64,000 nt of DNA, from positions 102,169,725 to 102,233,724 of the forward strand of contig NC_044277.2 of the NCBI RefSeq assembly GCF_004027225.2, in the 5' to 3' direction. The notes beneath the pieces were generated by a model, which saw nothing but the letters and a program-made list of their open reading frames with translations, was not told the DNA's origin and searched no databases. Source of the stretch: Strigops habroptila (taxonomy: Eukaryota > Chordata > Aves > Psittaciformes > Psittacidae). The position numbers and the translations under genes are program-made. Positions 38,425 through 50,109 of the stretch are shown here, piece by piece. How positions within the stretch are numbered: the first letter of the stretch is position 1; every line of letters begins with the position of its first letter.

Positions 38425-38514
38425 GCTGGCACTGGGCTGCATTTCACCTTGATACATCTATGAGCAGATCCAGAAGTATGAAAAATAGAGAACAGCAAAT
38501 CAGAGCACGTACTG
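38425..38514 (+). pseudogene. CRY-DASH: CRY-DASH exon 8 carrying two in-frame stop codons
   Basis: Good acceptor (tatgctttcag) and donor (TG|GTATGT) bound a 90-nt exon in the expected phase (one base completing Trp259, 29 codons, two bases starting Trp289). The frame reads LALGCISP, stop, YIYEQIQKYEK, stop, RTANQSTY(W). The family has LALGC-SPRYIYEQI-KYEKERTAN-STYW at this place, so the stops replace Arg (CGA to TGA by a CpG transition is the simple route) and Glu or a similar residue. TGA is 38450-38452 and TAG is 38486-38488. Confidence 0.9.
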
Positions 38515-38659
38515 GTATGTGCGTGCATGATCAGTGTGGCTTGTTTTCTCTGAAAAGGAAACTGGCATCTCATGCGGAGGAGTGATTTGTTGACTTCTTA
38601 ATTAATGTTTGTTTTTCCTGTGCCTGCTGTCTGGTTTCTCTAGGTTTGTTGCAGTCCTA

Positions 38660-39119
38660 TTTCAGTATGGAGGGCCATGAGGATGACAAAGGGGCTGGAG
38701 CACCTCCCGTGTGAAGGCAGGTTGAGAAAGTTGGGGCTGTTCAGCCTGGAGAAGAGAAGGCTGCGTGGAGACCTCAGAGCAGCCTTCCAGTATCTGAAGG
38801 GGGTCTATAAGGATGCTGGGGAGGGACTCTTCATGAGGGACTGTAGCAACAGGACAAGGGGTAATGGGTTCAAACTTAAACAGGGGAAGTTTAGGTTAGA
38901 TATAAGGAAGAAGTTCTTTACAGTGAGGGTGGTGAAGCACTGGAATGGGTTGCCCAAGGAAGTTGTGGCTGCTCCATCCCTGGCGGTGTTCAAGGCCAGG
39001 TTGGGCAGAGCCTTGGGCCACATGGTCTAGTGTGAGGTGTGCCTGCCCATGTCAGGGGGGTTGGAACTAGATGATCTTAAGGTCCTTTCCAACCCCAGCC
39101 AATCTACGATTCTATGATT
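38660..39119 (+). repeat. CR1 LINE 3' end
   Basis: Plus-orientation CR1 from 'gatgacaaaggggctggagc' through 'cagcctggagaagagaaggc' and 'gcactggaatgggttgccca' to the terminal 'ctacgattctatgattt'. It begins about 145 bp after the end of CRY-DASH exon 8. Confidence 0.92.
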
Positions 39120-40800
39120 TGTTAGTTTGTCTTTGACATCCAGAGGCTTTAGGCACTTTATAAGTAAAGATTATTAATGCTAGTTGTCATTATTATTGCT
39201 GGGAAGTTGTGGTTCATGATTTTTAAAAATGTAAATCAGCACCATCCCTCTCTGTATTGCTGTTATGGGATAGATGAGAAGGAAGAAGAATGAATTACAA
39301 ATTATTTACAAATAAAAGCCAAAGGGTTTCTTATGCCAAGGATATGAGCAGGGTTTCACCCAAAAAGCTCCATGACTTGTACAAATCACGTTGTGCCAGA
39401 AGGACCTCCAGCCACAGTCCAGCAAATGGCCCTGTGCTTGCTGGGCTGCCTGACTGTGACCACAACCCAGTGCAAAGGGAGAGAGGGGACTAGGAAGTGG
39501 GCTTAATGCATCCTGCTTTGTCACCCATGCTCTTCCTCACCTCACTGCCTGCCTGCAGGTTGTCCTGAAGGAGTCAGTGTGTCCATTGCAGGGCTGGCTT
39601 CGAACTTGCTCACATACTCTGATCTGCGCAGACATTGTGAATTGGAGCCTGGTAGGGAGCTTTCCTGGCCTAGCACTGCACCTGCGTGGGAAAAAACCCA
39701 AACCAGAAAGTCTGTGCAAACTGTAGAACTATGTTTTCACGTTGGTTTGTTACATTTGCAACATGTCAAACAGCACAGTGGTTGATGAAGAACAGGCAGA
39801 ACATTGCCAACAATTCTAGCCAAAATACTCAATTTCATTAGCATTCAAATAACAGACAAAATATCAACCTTTTGCCTGTTGAAGTGTATGCTATTTTTTC
39901 CTTTCTTTCTTTCTTCAAAGACAACTGAGAGAGGGAAAATTTCAGGCAATGAACATACTCCTGTTTTTCTGCCTAACAGCCAGCCAGCCTGCCTGCAGGT
40001 GGGGTGTCAGTGTGATCTGAGCATTTAAAAGTGATAAATAATCATTAAAAAAGAAACTGTCAAGCTCCCAGGCACTGCAGTCAATTCTACAGTGAAGTAT
40101 GGGTCGTGGTGGCTGCACACATTGGGGGACTGGTTGACGCTCAATATCATGACACTAGTTTTAGCATTTGGACAGTGTCCTGTTTTGTAATCAGATTTCC
40201 CAGAATGATCTTTTAAGCCTAAGCATCAGCTGAGCTGATTTCCAATATGCCAGAGAGCTGAAGCAGGTCTCAGACACTGAGGTACCATCATTTTATAAGA
40301 AGCTCTTTTTATATAAAACTATTTTCTGTGGGCCTGGCAGCTGATCTCATGAGCTAGCCACTTAAAGCCAGTTTTGAAAGGTGCCTGTAAGTCCCTTACA
40401 AAGGTTATTGCTTAAATCAACGCAGATCTCTTGGGAATGTGCTGACATGCTTGTTCATGCGGAAGTGTGAAGCTGAATCAGGTCCTCACCCTGCTCTTTG
40501 GAGAATTACATCTCGGTAGGGATGGATGAGAAACAGGTTTCCTGAAATTCTGCTCCTATGGCAAGTTAAGGAAAGCTTCCCAAGTGATTCATGCAAGGTT
40601 TGCTTTCACTGTCGTCATCCAGGTGTAAGCTAGATAAGCAGGCTTGGGGCAAGAACTGGTATCATGGGAAGCTACGGGAAATTGCTCATTGTGAATAAAC
40701 CTCCCTCGCGGTGTTAATGATGGGTGCTGTGGGAGCAAAATCCTCATTCAGCAATTTTATCTGACACACAGTGAAATAGAGACACGCCTTTGTGTTTTAG

Positions 40801-40880
40801 GGTCCTCTTCGAACTGCTGTGGCGGGATTACTTCCGATTTGTGGCCCTGAAGTATGGCAGAAGAATTTTCTCATTAAGAG
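40801..40880 (+). CDS. CRY-DASH: CRY-DASH exon 9
   Basis: Acceptor 'gtgttttag', then VLFELLWRDYFRFVALKYG, the most conserved part of the photolyase FAD domain. The donor is G|GTGCGT. The exon is 80 nt; one base completes Trp289 and one is left over. The exon would also join exon 7 in frame if exon 8 were skipped. Confidence 0.92.
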
Positions 40881-41758
40881 GTGCGTATGGATCACCGTGC
40901 TTGGAGAGAAAAGGTACAGTCTTACAAGAGGGAAAGTTGTGTCACCACCCTGGGATGTTGCTGGGGGCTTACTGTCAGCACAGAAGTGCCTCAACACCAC
41001 GGTGTTGGACACTGCATAGACACTGAGACTTTTTCCTCAAATCTGGCTAGAATGGGGAGGATTGTTAACACACGTCAGTGGGAAGCAACAGCACAGTAAG
41101 AGCACAGATGCTTTTCCTGGAGACATCCCACCTTTGGAAAGAGTCCAGGCTTGCCTAAGTTCACCAGTGAATCTGGGACAGAGCAAGAACTGATCAAGCT
41201 GTGTGAATCCCAAGAAACCAGATATTCTTTTTGCCTTGAACTACATAGGAATCAGATTCAGCTCCAGGCCCAGTGACTTAGTATAGTATAGTCTACACAT
41301 GAAGTGGGGGCCTGAACTCTTGGTGCAACAACAAATATCTAGTCCATATAGTCAGGAAACCCTACAGCTGATGCCTGTGCTGGGTGAGCTGTTCTCTGTG
41401 TGATGTAGCTGCCCACACTTAAGCATGCAGCACTGTTTTAGATGTGCCAGGGCAGTCTGCCTGGCATCCAGCTGTGGCTGTGGAGAAGCACATCTCCCTT
41501 AGAGCTTTTGTTGCATATGCCAGGCCTCTGTGGCTGTTTCAAATGCCCTACAGCATCTCAAATGACACTGGACACCAGTGGTGGGCCTAAGCTTAGATGT
41601 CTGGAGCTAGAGCCAAGTCACCCCTGCTGCCCCCTTCCACTGTACAGAGGACTATAATTACCACTGGTCCCCTGCAAACAGAAAGTCACCCACCTCATCT
41701 GCCCCTACCCCACTGCAGGAGCAAACTGTTACCAGGGGCTTCTGCCAGGGATTTCTGG

Positions 41759-41850
41759 GTTTGATACCTGCTACAGAAACATCAAACCTGCTACAAAGCA
41801 GGTTTGATACCTGCTACAGAAATATTATACAGATACCTGCTACATAAACA
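41759..41850. repeat. Local tandem and inverted repeat built on GATACCTGCTACA
   Basis: GATACCTGCTACA occurs three times (about 41763, 41806, 41832). Between the first two copies, ATCAAACCTGCT (41781-41792) and its exact reverse complement (41797-41808) form a 12-bp stem with a 4-nt loop. It lies in intron 9 of CRY-DASH. Confidence 0.85.
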
Positions 41851-42017
41851 CTGTCCTGGACTGAAACTGCACAAGAAGACAGTAGCTTGGGCCAGAGCAC
41901 ATTGAGTATCTTCATTCTAATGTCTTGTGTCAACTGAAGTGCCTTTGGCTGTCATTGTTTTATTAACTGCCTGTGTCAGCATTTGCCTTCGTTAGCAGCT
42001 AATTTTTTCCCCAATAG

Positions 42018-42077
42018 GGCTTCAAAGTAAAGAGGTTGCCTGGAAAAAGGACCTGCAGCTTTTCGACTGTTGGAAAG
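42018..42077 (+). CDS. CRY-DASH: CRY-DASH exon 10
   Basis: Acceptor 'ccaatag', then GLQSKEVAWKKDLQLFDCWK, matching the family's W-x-x-D-x-x-x-FxxWK segment. The donor is G|GTCAGT; the exon is 60 nt. Confidence 0.88.
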
Positions 42078-43161
42078 GTCAGTAGAAACCACAGTTATGG
42101 CTAAGTGTGCTTCTGGTTTCCATCTGTCTGCATGCTAACATGGGCTCTAACACTGACTCAGGTTTATGCAGGGGCACTGTCAGCACGACCAGGGCCTGTC
42201 ATTTAAACTGTTACCACCAAACAAGAATCCAAACCCTTGCTTTGGTGTGAGAGCAGGACACTTGGCCTCATTTCTGAGACTGAGCATGGTACAGGAGCAG
42301 GCCCTCAGGGTATGTATATATATAATGAACGGCCAGGCTCTGTCCGGCTGGCACACTCTCTGAGGTGCACTGCAGTCAGATTTTCCTGCCCAGCAGGAAG
42401 TGTTTATGACCTGGTGGTCCCTTCTGTTTAGTCACACAGAGGCTGACCACCCCTTCTTACCAATGCTAGATTGCCATGCCTGCTACATTTTGTTCTTCTG
42501 ATTGATTTTGGTTAGAAGCTTAGAACAGCGTTAGAATAAATCACATCTTTTGTTATGCCAATGCCTTTTAATATCCTTGATTTTCTTTATCTTTTATAAC
42601 TTTGTTGTCACATGAATAGTAAGTATAATATCTCAAAACTTGGAGGGACTGACAGATTAAATTATCAGAATCAGTGAAATACACACCTATATATCTTTCT
42701 TCACATTAATGCCATGTGTATCCATTTGTACACAGGTACAATAAATCTTCTCCTTAGCAATAGATAAGGCTGTCTACTTTTCAGGTACTAACCCTCAGGA
42801 CTTGTCCAATACGTCCCTCTCTGCTATTAGTTATCTGTCAAGAATCTTTCTGTTCTTCACCCATCTCACTATTGTCTGTGTTTTTATTTTGCTCTGCAAA
42901 ATTCCAGTCTGAGATTTTTCTGTACCTTGTTCTTTTTCTTGACAAAAATTCTCCTCATTTTAATTTTCAGTATAATTTCCCATTTCGTTTCCAGTGGATC
43001 ATAGTGGCTGCACGCCCCCTAAACCTCACTGAAATCTCTCCCTGCCACTTTACACTGGCACTGTCTTACCTGCTCTGATGGCTGTGAGTGCATGACCACA
43101 GGTTGGTTTATGAGTGCCCAAAAATGTCATCATGTCCCAGCGCTGGCTTTTGTCCCTGCAG

Positions 43162-43319
43162 AGGGCAAAACAGGGGTTCCTTTTGTGGATGCCAACATGC
43201 GAGAGCTGGCTGCAACAGGCTTCATGTCTAACAGAGGGCGGCAGAATGTCGCCAGCTTTCTCACCAAGGACCTGGGTCTGGACTGGAGGATGGGAGCAGA
43301 ATGGTTCGAATACCTACTG
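43162..43319 (+). CDS. CRY-DASH: CRY-DASH exon 11
   Basis: Acceptor 'ccctgcag', then [20 protein letters not shown], followed by [20 protein letters not shown] and [13 protein letters not shown]. This is the photolyase signature region with the family's FAD-binding Asn-Arg-Arg/Gln pattern. The donor is CTG|GTAAGA; the exon is 158 nt. Confidence 0.92.
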
Positions 43320-44089
43320 GTAAGACTGAACCCTTTGTATACCTGGAGTGGTTTGTCCTCCCTGCCCTGAGTGACAGGCAGGAGCTCAGCCCTGCCTGAT
43401 AAGGGATGGTACAGAAGACAATCAGTAATTTTCAGTCTGACAGAAGTGCATGTATAAACTGCTTGGTATGTACTTCCCAAAGCTCATGTAAGAAGAGGGA
43501 ATTTTGCCACAGTGAAGCTGCCATCACATAAGATGTAGTGGGAAGTTTGCAATGATAGTTTTGATCCTCCATGTAGGGTTTTAGCCAGAGTTCTGTCACA
43601 CTTGAGAACACTTTCAAACATCAGTTATGTTAACAGTGCTCTGATTTGCTCACCCCAGAGGCTGGGGAGGAGGACAGCCCAGAAATAGAACATAAAAAGA
43701 AATGTGTTGTGACCACTGATGCCAGTGTTGGCACAGTGTCTTTGCATTGATAACTCTGGACAGGGAAGCCAATCCAGTTAAGAACAGTCAAGTACGGACA
43801 ATAGCTGGGTCTGCTTCCAGACAGCTCCACCCTGGCTGTAGGCATCTTTCTTCATGCTGGGAGTCATGGGTCTCCCTGCCAACTGGGGCACCAATTCATT
43901 GCTCATATGCCAGTCAGCAGCCATGTAAACTCAATTAAATAGCTGGGTTGCTTCTCCATCCTTCAGTCCCCAGTTGGTGTTCCCTCCGGTGATACTGATG
44001 GACAGACTGTCAGTGGCACCATGCTGAGTGGTGAAAACTGAGGCTGAGGAGGTCAATTTGCATGAAAAGAAATAAAATCTGAAACCTCA

Positions 44090-44410
44090 CCATGTTCCAG
44101 TATTTAAAAGCTGGCTACAAAGCAGATGGAGACTCCCTTTGTAAAAGAGTCACATGGAAAAGATGAGGGGTCATGGGCACAAGTCACTCCTGGGGAATTC
44201 TGACCGGACACAAGAGGAAAAATTTTCACACTGAGAACAATCAATCAGCTGTTGGAATAATCTCCCCAGGGAAGTGGTGGGTTCCCTAACACTGGACACT
44301 TTAAAGATTCAGCTGTACATGGTCCTAGGACATCTAGTTTATGTCATGCTTTGCCTAGGAAGATGATCCTTGAGGTCCCTTCCAACGCGGTGTTCTAGGA
44401 CTCTGTGATA
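44090..44410 (+). repeat. Older, diverged CR1 copy
   Basis: Shows 'accatgttccagtatttaaa', 'ccccagggaagtggtgggtt', 'ccttgaggtcccttccaacg' and 'ttctaggactctgtgata', the + orientation CR1 layout with a diverged sequence. Confidence 0.75.
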
Positions 44411-46025
44411 TGTGTGTGTCTGTCCTGCGGAGTGAGCCACTGGGATAGTTCTGAACATTTTGTAATATCTGGGTTTTGATTGCATCTATCAGCTATGGCT
44501 TTCAAAGCAGTTAAGAAGGTGACTTCATTTCACAGAGAGAGCTTCATGTACAGGCAAGCCTTGTGCTCTGATTAAGAGTTGGGAGTCCGGAACTGAGGCT
44601 TTGCTATGACAGGAGGGCAGCCTTGCATTCCTCAGCTAGGAGCTTGGCTCACTTTGCAGTCAGGCAAGAGGGCCAAGGAAAGTTCCAGGTCCTATTCCCC
44701 AAGTGAGGAAGACCTGGGAGGTCTCACACTAGAAAGATGCAACCTGGGTTACATACCTTTATTCATATAGGCATGAATGATACCAGCCTTGCTGGAAGCA
44801 GGATTTAGCCCTCACCTCAAGAAGCCCTAGATGCTGACTGCCACTGTAGGCTGGCGTGGCACATGCTGATCCTTCTGTCCTTTTGTCCCTTCCTTTCAGC
44901 TTGTATCACACTGACACATTGCTAGACAGCTCAGTTACTTTAAGCTGGTGGCACCTCCAGAGTAACATAGAGGAGACATCAATCTGATGGGGGAGATATG
45001 GCTATAGAATGGTAGAGGCCAGTACAGAACTGAAACTGGCCTTGCTTGCCTCTAAGGAGGGAAAGCAATGCATATTTAATCTTTGATACTTCTAGCAAAG
45101 GCCCACTGACTGTGCATACCTGTGAAGAAAAGGGTGTTCGTCATCCACACCAGATGGGCAGGGAGACTAAGGCTCTCTGAAGCCAGGAGAAAGGCTAGAG
45201 ACCTCTGGTGTCCTGAACAGAATAAATCTCAGCTGTGATTTTATGCACAGGGTCAGTCCCGAAGGAAAGGGAGAGAAACAAACAGAAGAGAATGCCAGGA
45301 AGGGGCAAGGCTGAGGGGGAAATGAGCCTGCCTTCTCCAGTCCCCTTAGATTTGCCCTCACCTCCCACAGATGCTTTCCTGAATGCTAATTGCACAATCA
45401 GGCCTCCGATGGCATCTTTCTTCCCCTCTTTATCTGCCCAGCCAGAGGAAGTGCTGTGGGAAGGGAAAGCACAGTGAGCATAGCTGGCTGTGGCTCACCC
45501 TGACCCCAGCTCTTGCTGGCTTTGCAGGGAAAGGGGAAGGGACCTTGGCAGAGCCCATTCCCCTGTGCCTTCTGCCATCTGGGTGCATTGAGCTGCTTGC
45601 TTGGAGGAGTGGCTGAGATTTTGGAAGCATCACCGTGTGGCGTGTCTATTGCTGCAGTAAGGGAGAGCACAGCACTGGACCTGCAGAGTGACGTGTCCTG
45701 CCAGTGCTACGCTTTTGCAATGCTGACAGCCCTCTTGGGAAGGCCCAAAGATCTCACACCCTATTTGCTATCACTGCCACTCCCCTCCCGAGCTAGCTTT
45801 GAATTGTCCTACAGCTGGAAAACTTCTGATGCTGGATTTGAGCCACCCTGTGCAGCTGAGGAGCTCTCAGACTGGGCCTTGTTCTCTCATTTGTGCCTGT
45901 TTCAGGAGTCTTGCTCCAGTTTACATAAGCATCCTTAAGAGCATGTGCAGCCTACTGAGCACGTCATGAGAGCTCAAGTGATTCCCATAGCAAAGCACGT
46001 CTCTCTGCCAAGAGTCGAGGCTTAT

Positions 46026-46285
46026 CATAGAACCATAGAATGGTTTGGGTTGGAAAGGACCTTAAGATCATCTAGTTCCAACCCCTTGCCATGGGCAGGG
46101 ACACCCTGCACTAAACCATGTCACCCAAGGCTCTGTCCAACCTGGCCTTGAACACTGCCAGGGATGGAGCATTCACAACTTCCTTGGGCAACCCATTCCA
46201 GTGCCTCATCACCCTCACTGTAAAGAACTTCTTCCTTATATCTAACCTGAACTTATCCCTGTTTAAGTTTAAACCCATTACCTGA
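46026..46285 (-). repeat. CR1 LINE 3' end
   Basis: Begins 'catagaaccatagaatggtt' and runs through 'gatcatctagttccaacccc', 'gaacactgccagggatggag' and 'taaagaacttcttccttata'. It is in - orientation, 5'-truncated. Confidence 0.92.
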
Positions 46286-46690
46286 TGAAGGTTAAGTATA
46301 GCAGGGAAAAAACTTTAGTGTTTGTATTGATTGCATCTTCATACACTCTGTGTGGTCACTCCATACAGTCCAAATTAGACTTGTCTCCAACCTGCCTAAC
46401 AGGATCTGCAGAGATGATTTTGTTCACCTGTTTTTCTCTGGGTAACTGGTCAGAAAGAATTTTGTCTTGTATTTGGAATGTAGTGGGCTACTGTTTCTTG
46501 GCATATGAGCACTCAAAAGCTAGGGCTAGTTGTCATGAAGTCTGCCATGGCAGATGGCAGAAAGAGAAGGATTTATTTTCCTTTTAAAAAGGAAACTGAG
46601 AAAAAGACTTTGGTTGGACTTTTACCTGTCTCATTGACCTAAGGACCATGAAGTGAAGTAGCCTGGGAAGCTGATCTCAGCTGTGAAAAA

Positions 46691-46806
46691 CAGAATCATA
46701 GAATAGTTTGTGACGGAAGGGACCTTAAAGCTCATCCAGTTCCAGCTCCCTGCCATAGGCAGGGACACTTTCCACTAGAGCAGCTTGCTCCAAGCCCTGT
46801 CCAGCA
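46691..46806 (-). repeat. Short CR1 fragment
   Basis: 'agaatcatagaatagtttg' followed by 'agctcatccagttccagctc' and 'ggcagggacactttccacta'; - orientation, about 115 bp. Confidence 0.88.
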
Positions 46807-46992
46807 GCCATACAGCACAGTCCTCTTCTGAGCCAGGCAGCCATACCTATATGGGAAGGCTCTAACTACCCCAGTGTAACCAGACTGATTCCCATGCAAG
46901 GAATTTTCCCTTTGAGATAAAAGGTGGATGAAGAGAGAAGATCCACCAAGGGCCACCACCTTGTCTTACTGTTTTCTTCCTCTGTTCTCAAG

Positions 46993-47112
46993 GTGGATTA
47001 TGATGTTTGTAGCAATTACGGCAACTGGTTGTACAGCGCTGGTGTTGGCAACGACCCTCGGGACAACAGGAAGTTTAACATGGTTAAGCAGGGCCTGGAT
47101 TACGATGGCAAT
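46993..47112 (+). CDS. CRY-DASH: CRY-DASH exon 12
   Basis: Acceptor 'tctcaag', then [20 protein letters not shown] and [20 protein letters not shown]; the [11 protein letters not shown] block near the flavin is intact. The donor is AAT|GTAAGT; the exon is 120 nt, phase 0 on both sides. Two CR1 copies lie in the preceding intron. Confidence 0.92.
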
Positions 47113-48127
47113 GTAAGTCTTGTTTGGCTGCCTTACAACAAATAGTGCAGCAAACTATCTGTGATAGTTTCAGGGAACAGAGGGGGTCAATCTGCTGTGT
47201 AGATACTGCTGCAAAAGCCATTCTGTGATCTCCTCCTTGCCAACAGTCAGGCAGGTTCCTCGTTGTACAGGAAGATCTGACGTTTATAGCCTGCTGCTGT
47301 CCCCATAGAAGCTGGGCTCTATACGGCCTCCATGCCCTGCTGTTGGTCCATGCTTAGTGTTTCGTCACCACTTCTGTGTAATAGCCACATCCCATCAGTA
47401 TCTCACACGGCCAGTTCCTCGAGCACAGAGCAGCTTCTCAGAGAACTCACAAGTAACAAGAGAGATGGAGCTGCTCCTTGGGAGGTTCTGGAGAGTAGAT
47501 TAAACCTGTGACTCCTCTGACTGTCCTCTGTAAGTGGTGGGAGCAGATAAATCACCCTTTCCATGTGCTTAGCCAGAGTTTACACACTGGGTTGCCTGTT
47601 TCCTCCCTATTCTTTCGTTTCAGGCAAGCTGCGCTGTTGCCTTTTGGCACTGTAGCTGGCAGGACTTAGCAAGGAATCAGAAATTACTCCTAGTAGGAGA
47701 CACAGCAGTAGAGTTAATGGGAGAGATTCAGGGGCAAAGAGGGGTTCATCTTGCCAAGCACAAGAGTGTGCAACTGAGTTTTTTCCTGCAGTCACTGGAA
47801 AGAAGAAAGGACTTCTTGGAAGTGACTTCATATCACTATGTCCTAAACAGGGCAGGGGAACTGTACTCAAAAAGCACCTGTCTCCCTACTCTGCCTGCAG
47901 AGTAAGCTTGGGAGAGGAGCTCCAGCATCCAGGTCTCTGTGTTGAGGCACTAATTTTGGGTAGAGGGTTTAGCAGGAGGGGCTAAGGCAGAGGTAGCTGA
48001 TGCTGTAGTACCGCAGCTTCTTCACGTGGAAACCAGACTTCTTTCTTTCACGTGAAGACAGACCCTTGCCGGGAAGCACTTATAGACTGTAACTGAATGG
48101 ATACTGTCCCTTTGGTTCTGTTTTCAG

Positions 48128-48304
48128 GGGGATTATGTGCAGCTGTGGGTCCCAGAACTACAGGGCATAAAGGGAGCAGATATCCACACCCCTTGGGCAC
48201 TGAGCAGCGCTGCTCTCTCGCAGGCGGGAGTAACTCTAGGTGAGACATACCCAGAGCCAGTTGTGACAGCCCCGGAGTGGAGCCGATACATCAACCAGAG
48301 GCCC
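48128..48304 (+). CDS. CRY-DASH: CRY-DASH exon 13
   Basis: Acceptor 'tgttttcag', then GDYVQLWVPELQGIKGADIH and, at the end, VTAPEWSRYINQRP, the end of the catalytic core. The donor is CCC|GTGAGC at 48305. The exon is 177 nt and in phase 0. An alternative donor 15 nt downstream (AAG|GTTGGG) also leaves phase 0. Confidence 0.85.
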
Positions 48305-50109
48305 GTGAGCACTGGGAAGGTTGGGATGGGGTGGGAGGGCTCCAGGCACCTGCTCTGCACCTGTAGGAGTGTCTGAATTCTAGTCTTCTTTCTCAGGTAT
48401 AATGGGAAAAAATGACTTTAATGCAAAGTAATGTTACCTCACAGCAGAGGAAGGTCCAGCTCTGCACAGGGGCTATTTAGTCCAGCCAGGGCTATTTAGC
48501 AGTGTCTGTCCTACCAAACTAAATAGGGCTGAGGCACAAGCCCAAGCACCAACCCCCTGTCATCCAGACAGTTACACTTAATGTACTCCCCAGCACTATT
48601 TTTGGAGGGCCAACAAGCACCTTCCAGAGCCTTATCCAAGCATAATTTGAGCATACCAAATGCTTAGGACTGCCACAAAATCCAGTCCACCCTACATCAT
48701 ATGGACATAGTGTGTGCCAGGCTGATTGGTTTTGGGGCTGAAGCATAAACCATGCATGTTTTGTTTACTATTTTCTAGGTAGCTTTTCTTAGCCAGGTTT
48801 TTCTTCCTGGACATACAGAGAGCCAGATATACCCACTGGTGGATGATGTAAATTTTACCTGCTTCTTTATCCCATCAGCTTTGTATAGTCAGCAGGGCTT
48901 AGACAGAGAGAGTGTGTCCTTCACAGCGTCCTTCCCTGCCCTCCGGACCTTCCCAATGGCAAGCAGGGAGGAATGGGGCATCTCTAAAGGCCTCCACTGG
49001 CCTAATCACCCCCCGATGCAGACAGACAGAGGAGAGCCAAGGTTGATGCTCGGCTTCTACTCTGTTCATGAGGTCAAAGTAAAACCAACCAACTTCCTAC
49101 CATGCTTGAGGGCATCCACACTGGAGCCAGCAACTCCAGTAAACATGGGGACTGGCTTTTGCACTTTGCTTTTTGGGTTTACCTCCCCTTTAGAATGGGG
49201 ACAGATTAAGATGTGGATCCTGCAATACATCAGGGCTTGTACGTGCTGCCTGGGCTGCTGTTCTTGGAGGAGATGGGTATGGAAGGAAAGTGCTCTGTCA
49301 GTGTGGCAGTGTCAGTGGTGGTGGAGCTGGAAGGGAAGGAGGAAATAGATGTCACCAATGGTTGTGTATGTCATGGGGTTTTCATCACTTTGTCTTCCCC
49401 CATGCATCCTCCCTGCCTCCTCCCCAGTAAGGATACTCTGGGGAGGCTCAAATTTAGTCATCATATACTATATTCAGTGAAGAATGAAGGATGTCTCAGG
49501 TTTCAATCCCAAGGTGCAGTACCACGTTCTCAGACCAGATTTCTTTACCATGAGTGGAATGTTTTGCGGAAGCAAAGCTTTCTGCTTCCAGCCATGCTGT
49601 TGAAGGGCCTGCATTATCACCCTTCTGTTTAAGAGTGCATCTGAGATCAGAGAAAAGATTTGGGAAGGAGCCCCTTGATGAGACGCTGCTTTGAGGCAGT
49701 GATAAAACCTGAACTCAAAAAGCTCCTCTGTCAGGCAGGAACTCTGTTCTGATCTATGTTCCAGCTCACCTTGGGCTCTGTGGGCCTGCGGTGCCACACT
49801 GTGCTTGTGGAACTAACATACTACTGGGAGGGACTGCTGGCCCAGTGTCACTGAGGCCTGGAGAAGCACCCTCCTAGCCCCCCACCAAACAGAGTATCAA
49901 AATACCTTTGCAAATACAAGCTCGCACCTTACCAGAAGCCCTAGTTTCCTCAGTCCAAGCCTAGAGCTGCCAGGCCTCCCTGCCTTTTTAGTTAACTTGG
50001 GAGTAGAAATCCCGCTTCCACATTTTCCTGCATGTCAGGGCTGCTTTGTGATCAGACTCGCTCTGCAGTATGAGTGAATATCTCACTGTTCCTCTTTCAT
50101 CTGCCGCAG

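Noticed and set aside
38677-39030. 117-codon open frame following CRY-DASH exon 8
   Set aside because: It is entirely a translated CR1 3' region; the same peptide pattern recurs at 54787, 58068 and 61242.
48305-48376. Extension of CRY-DASH exon 13 to a stop at 48374
   Set aside because: A GT donor fits after NQRP, and the DASH tail motif is found downstream at 50180-50213, so a further exon is more likely than termination here. It remains possible as a minor form.
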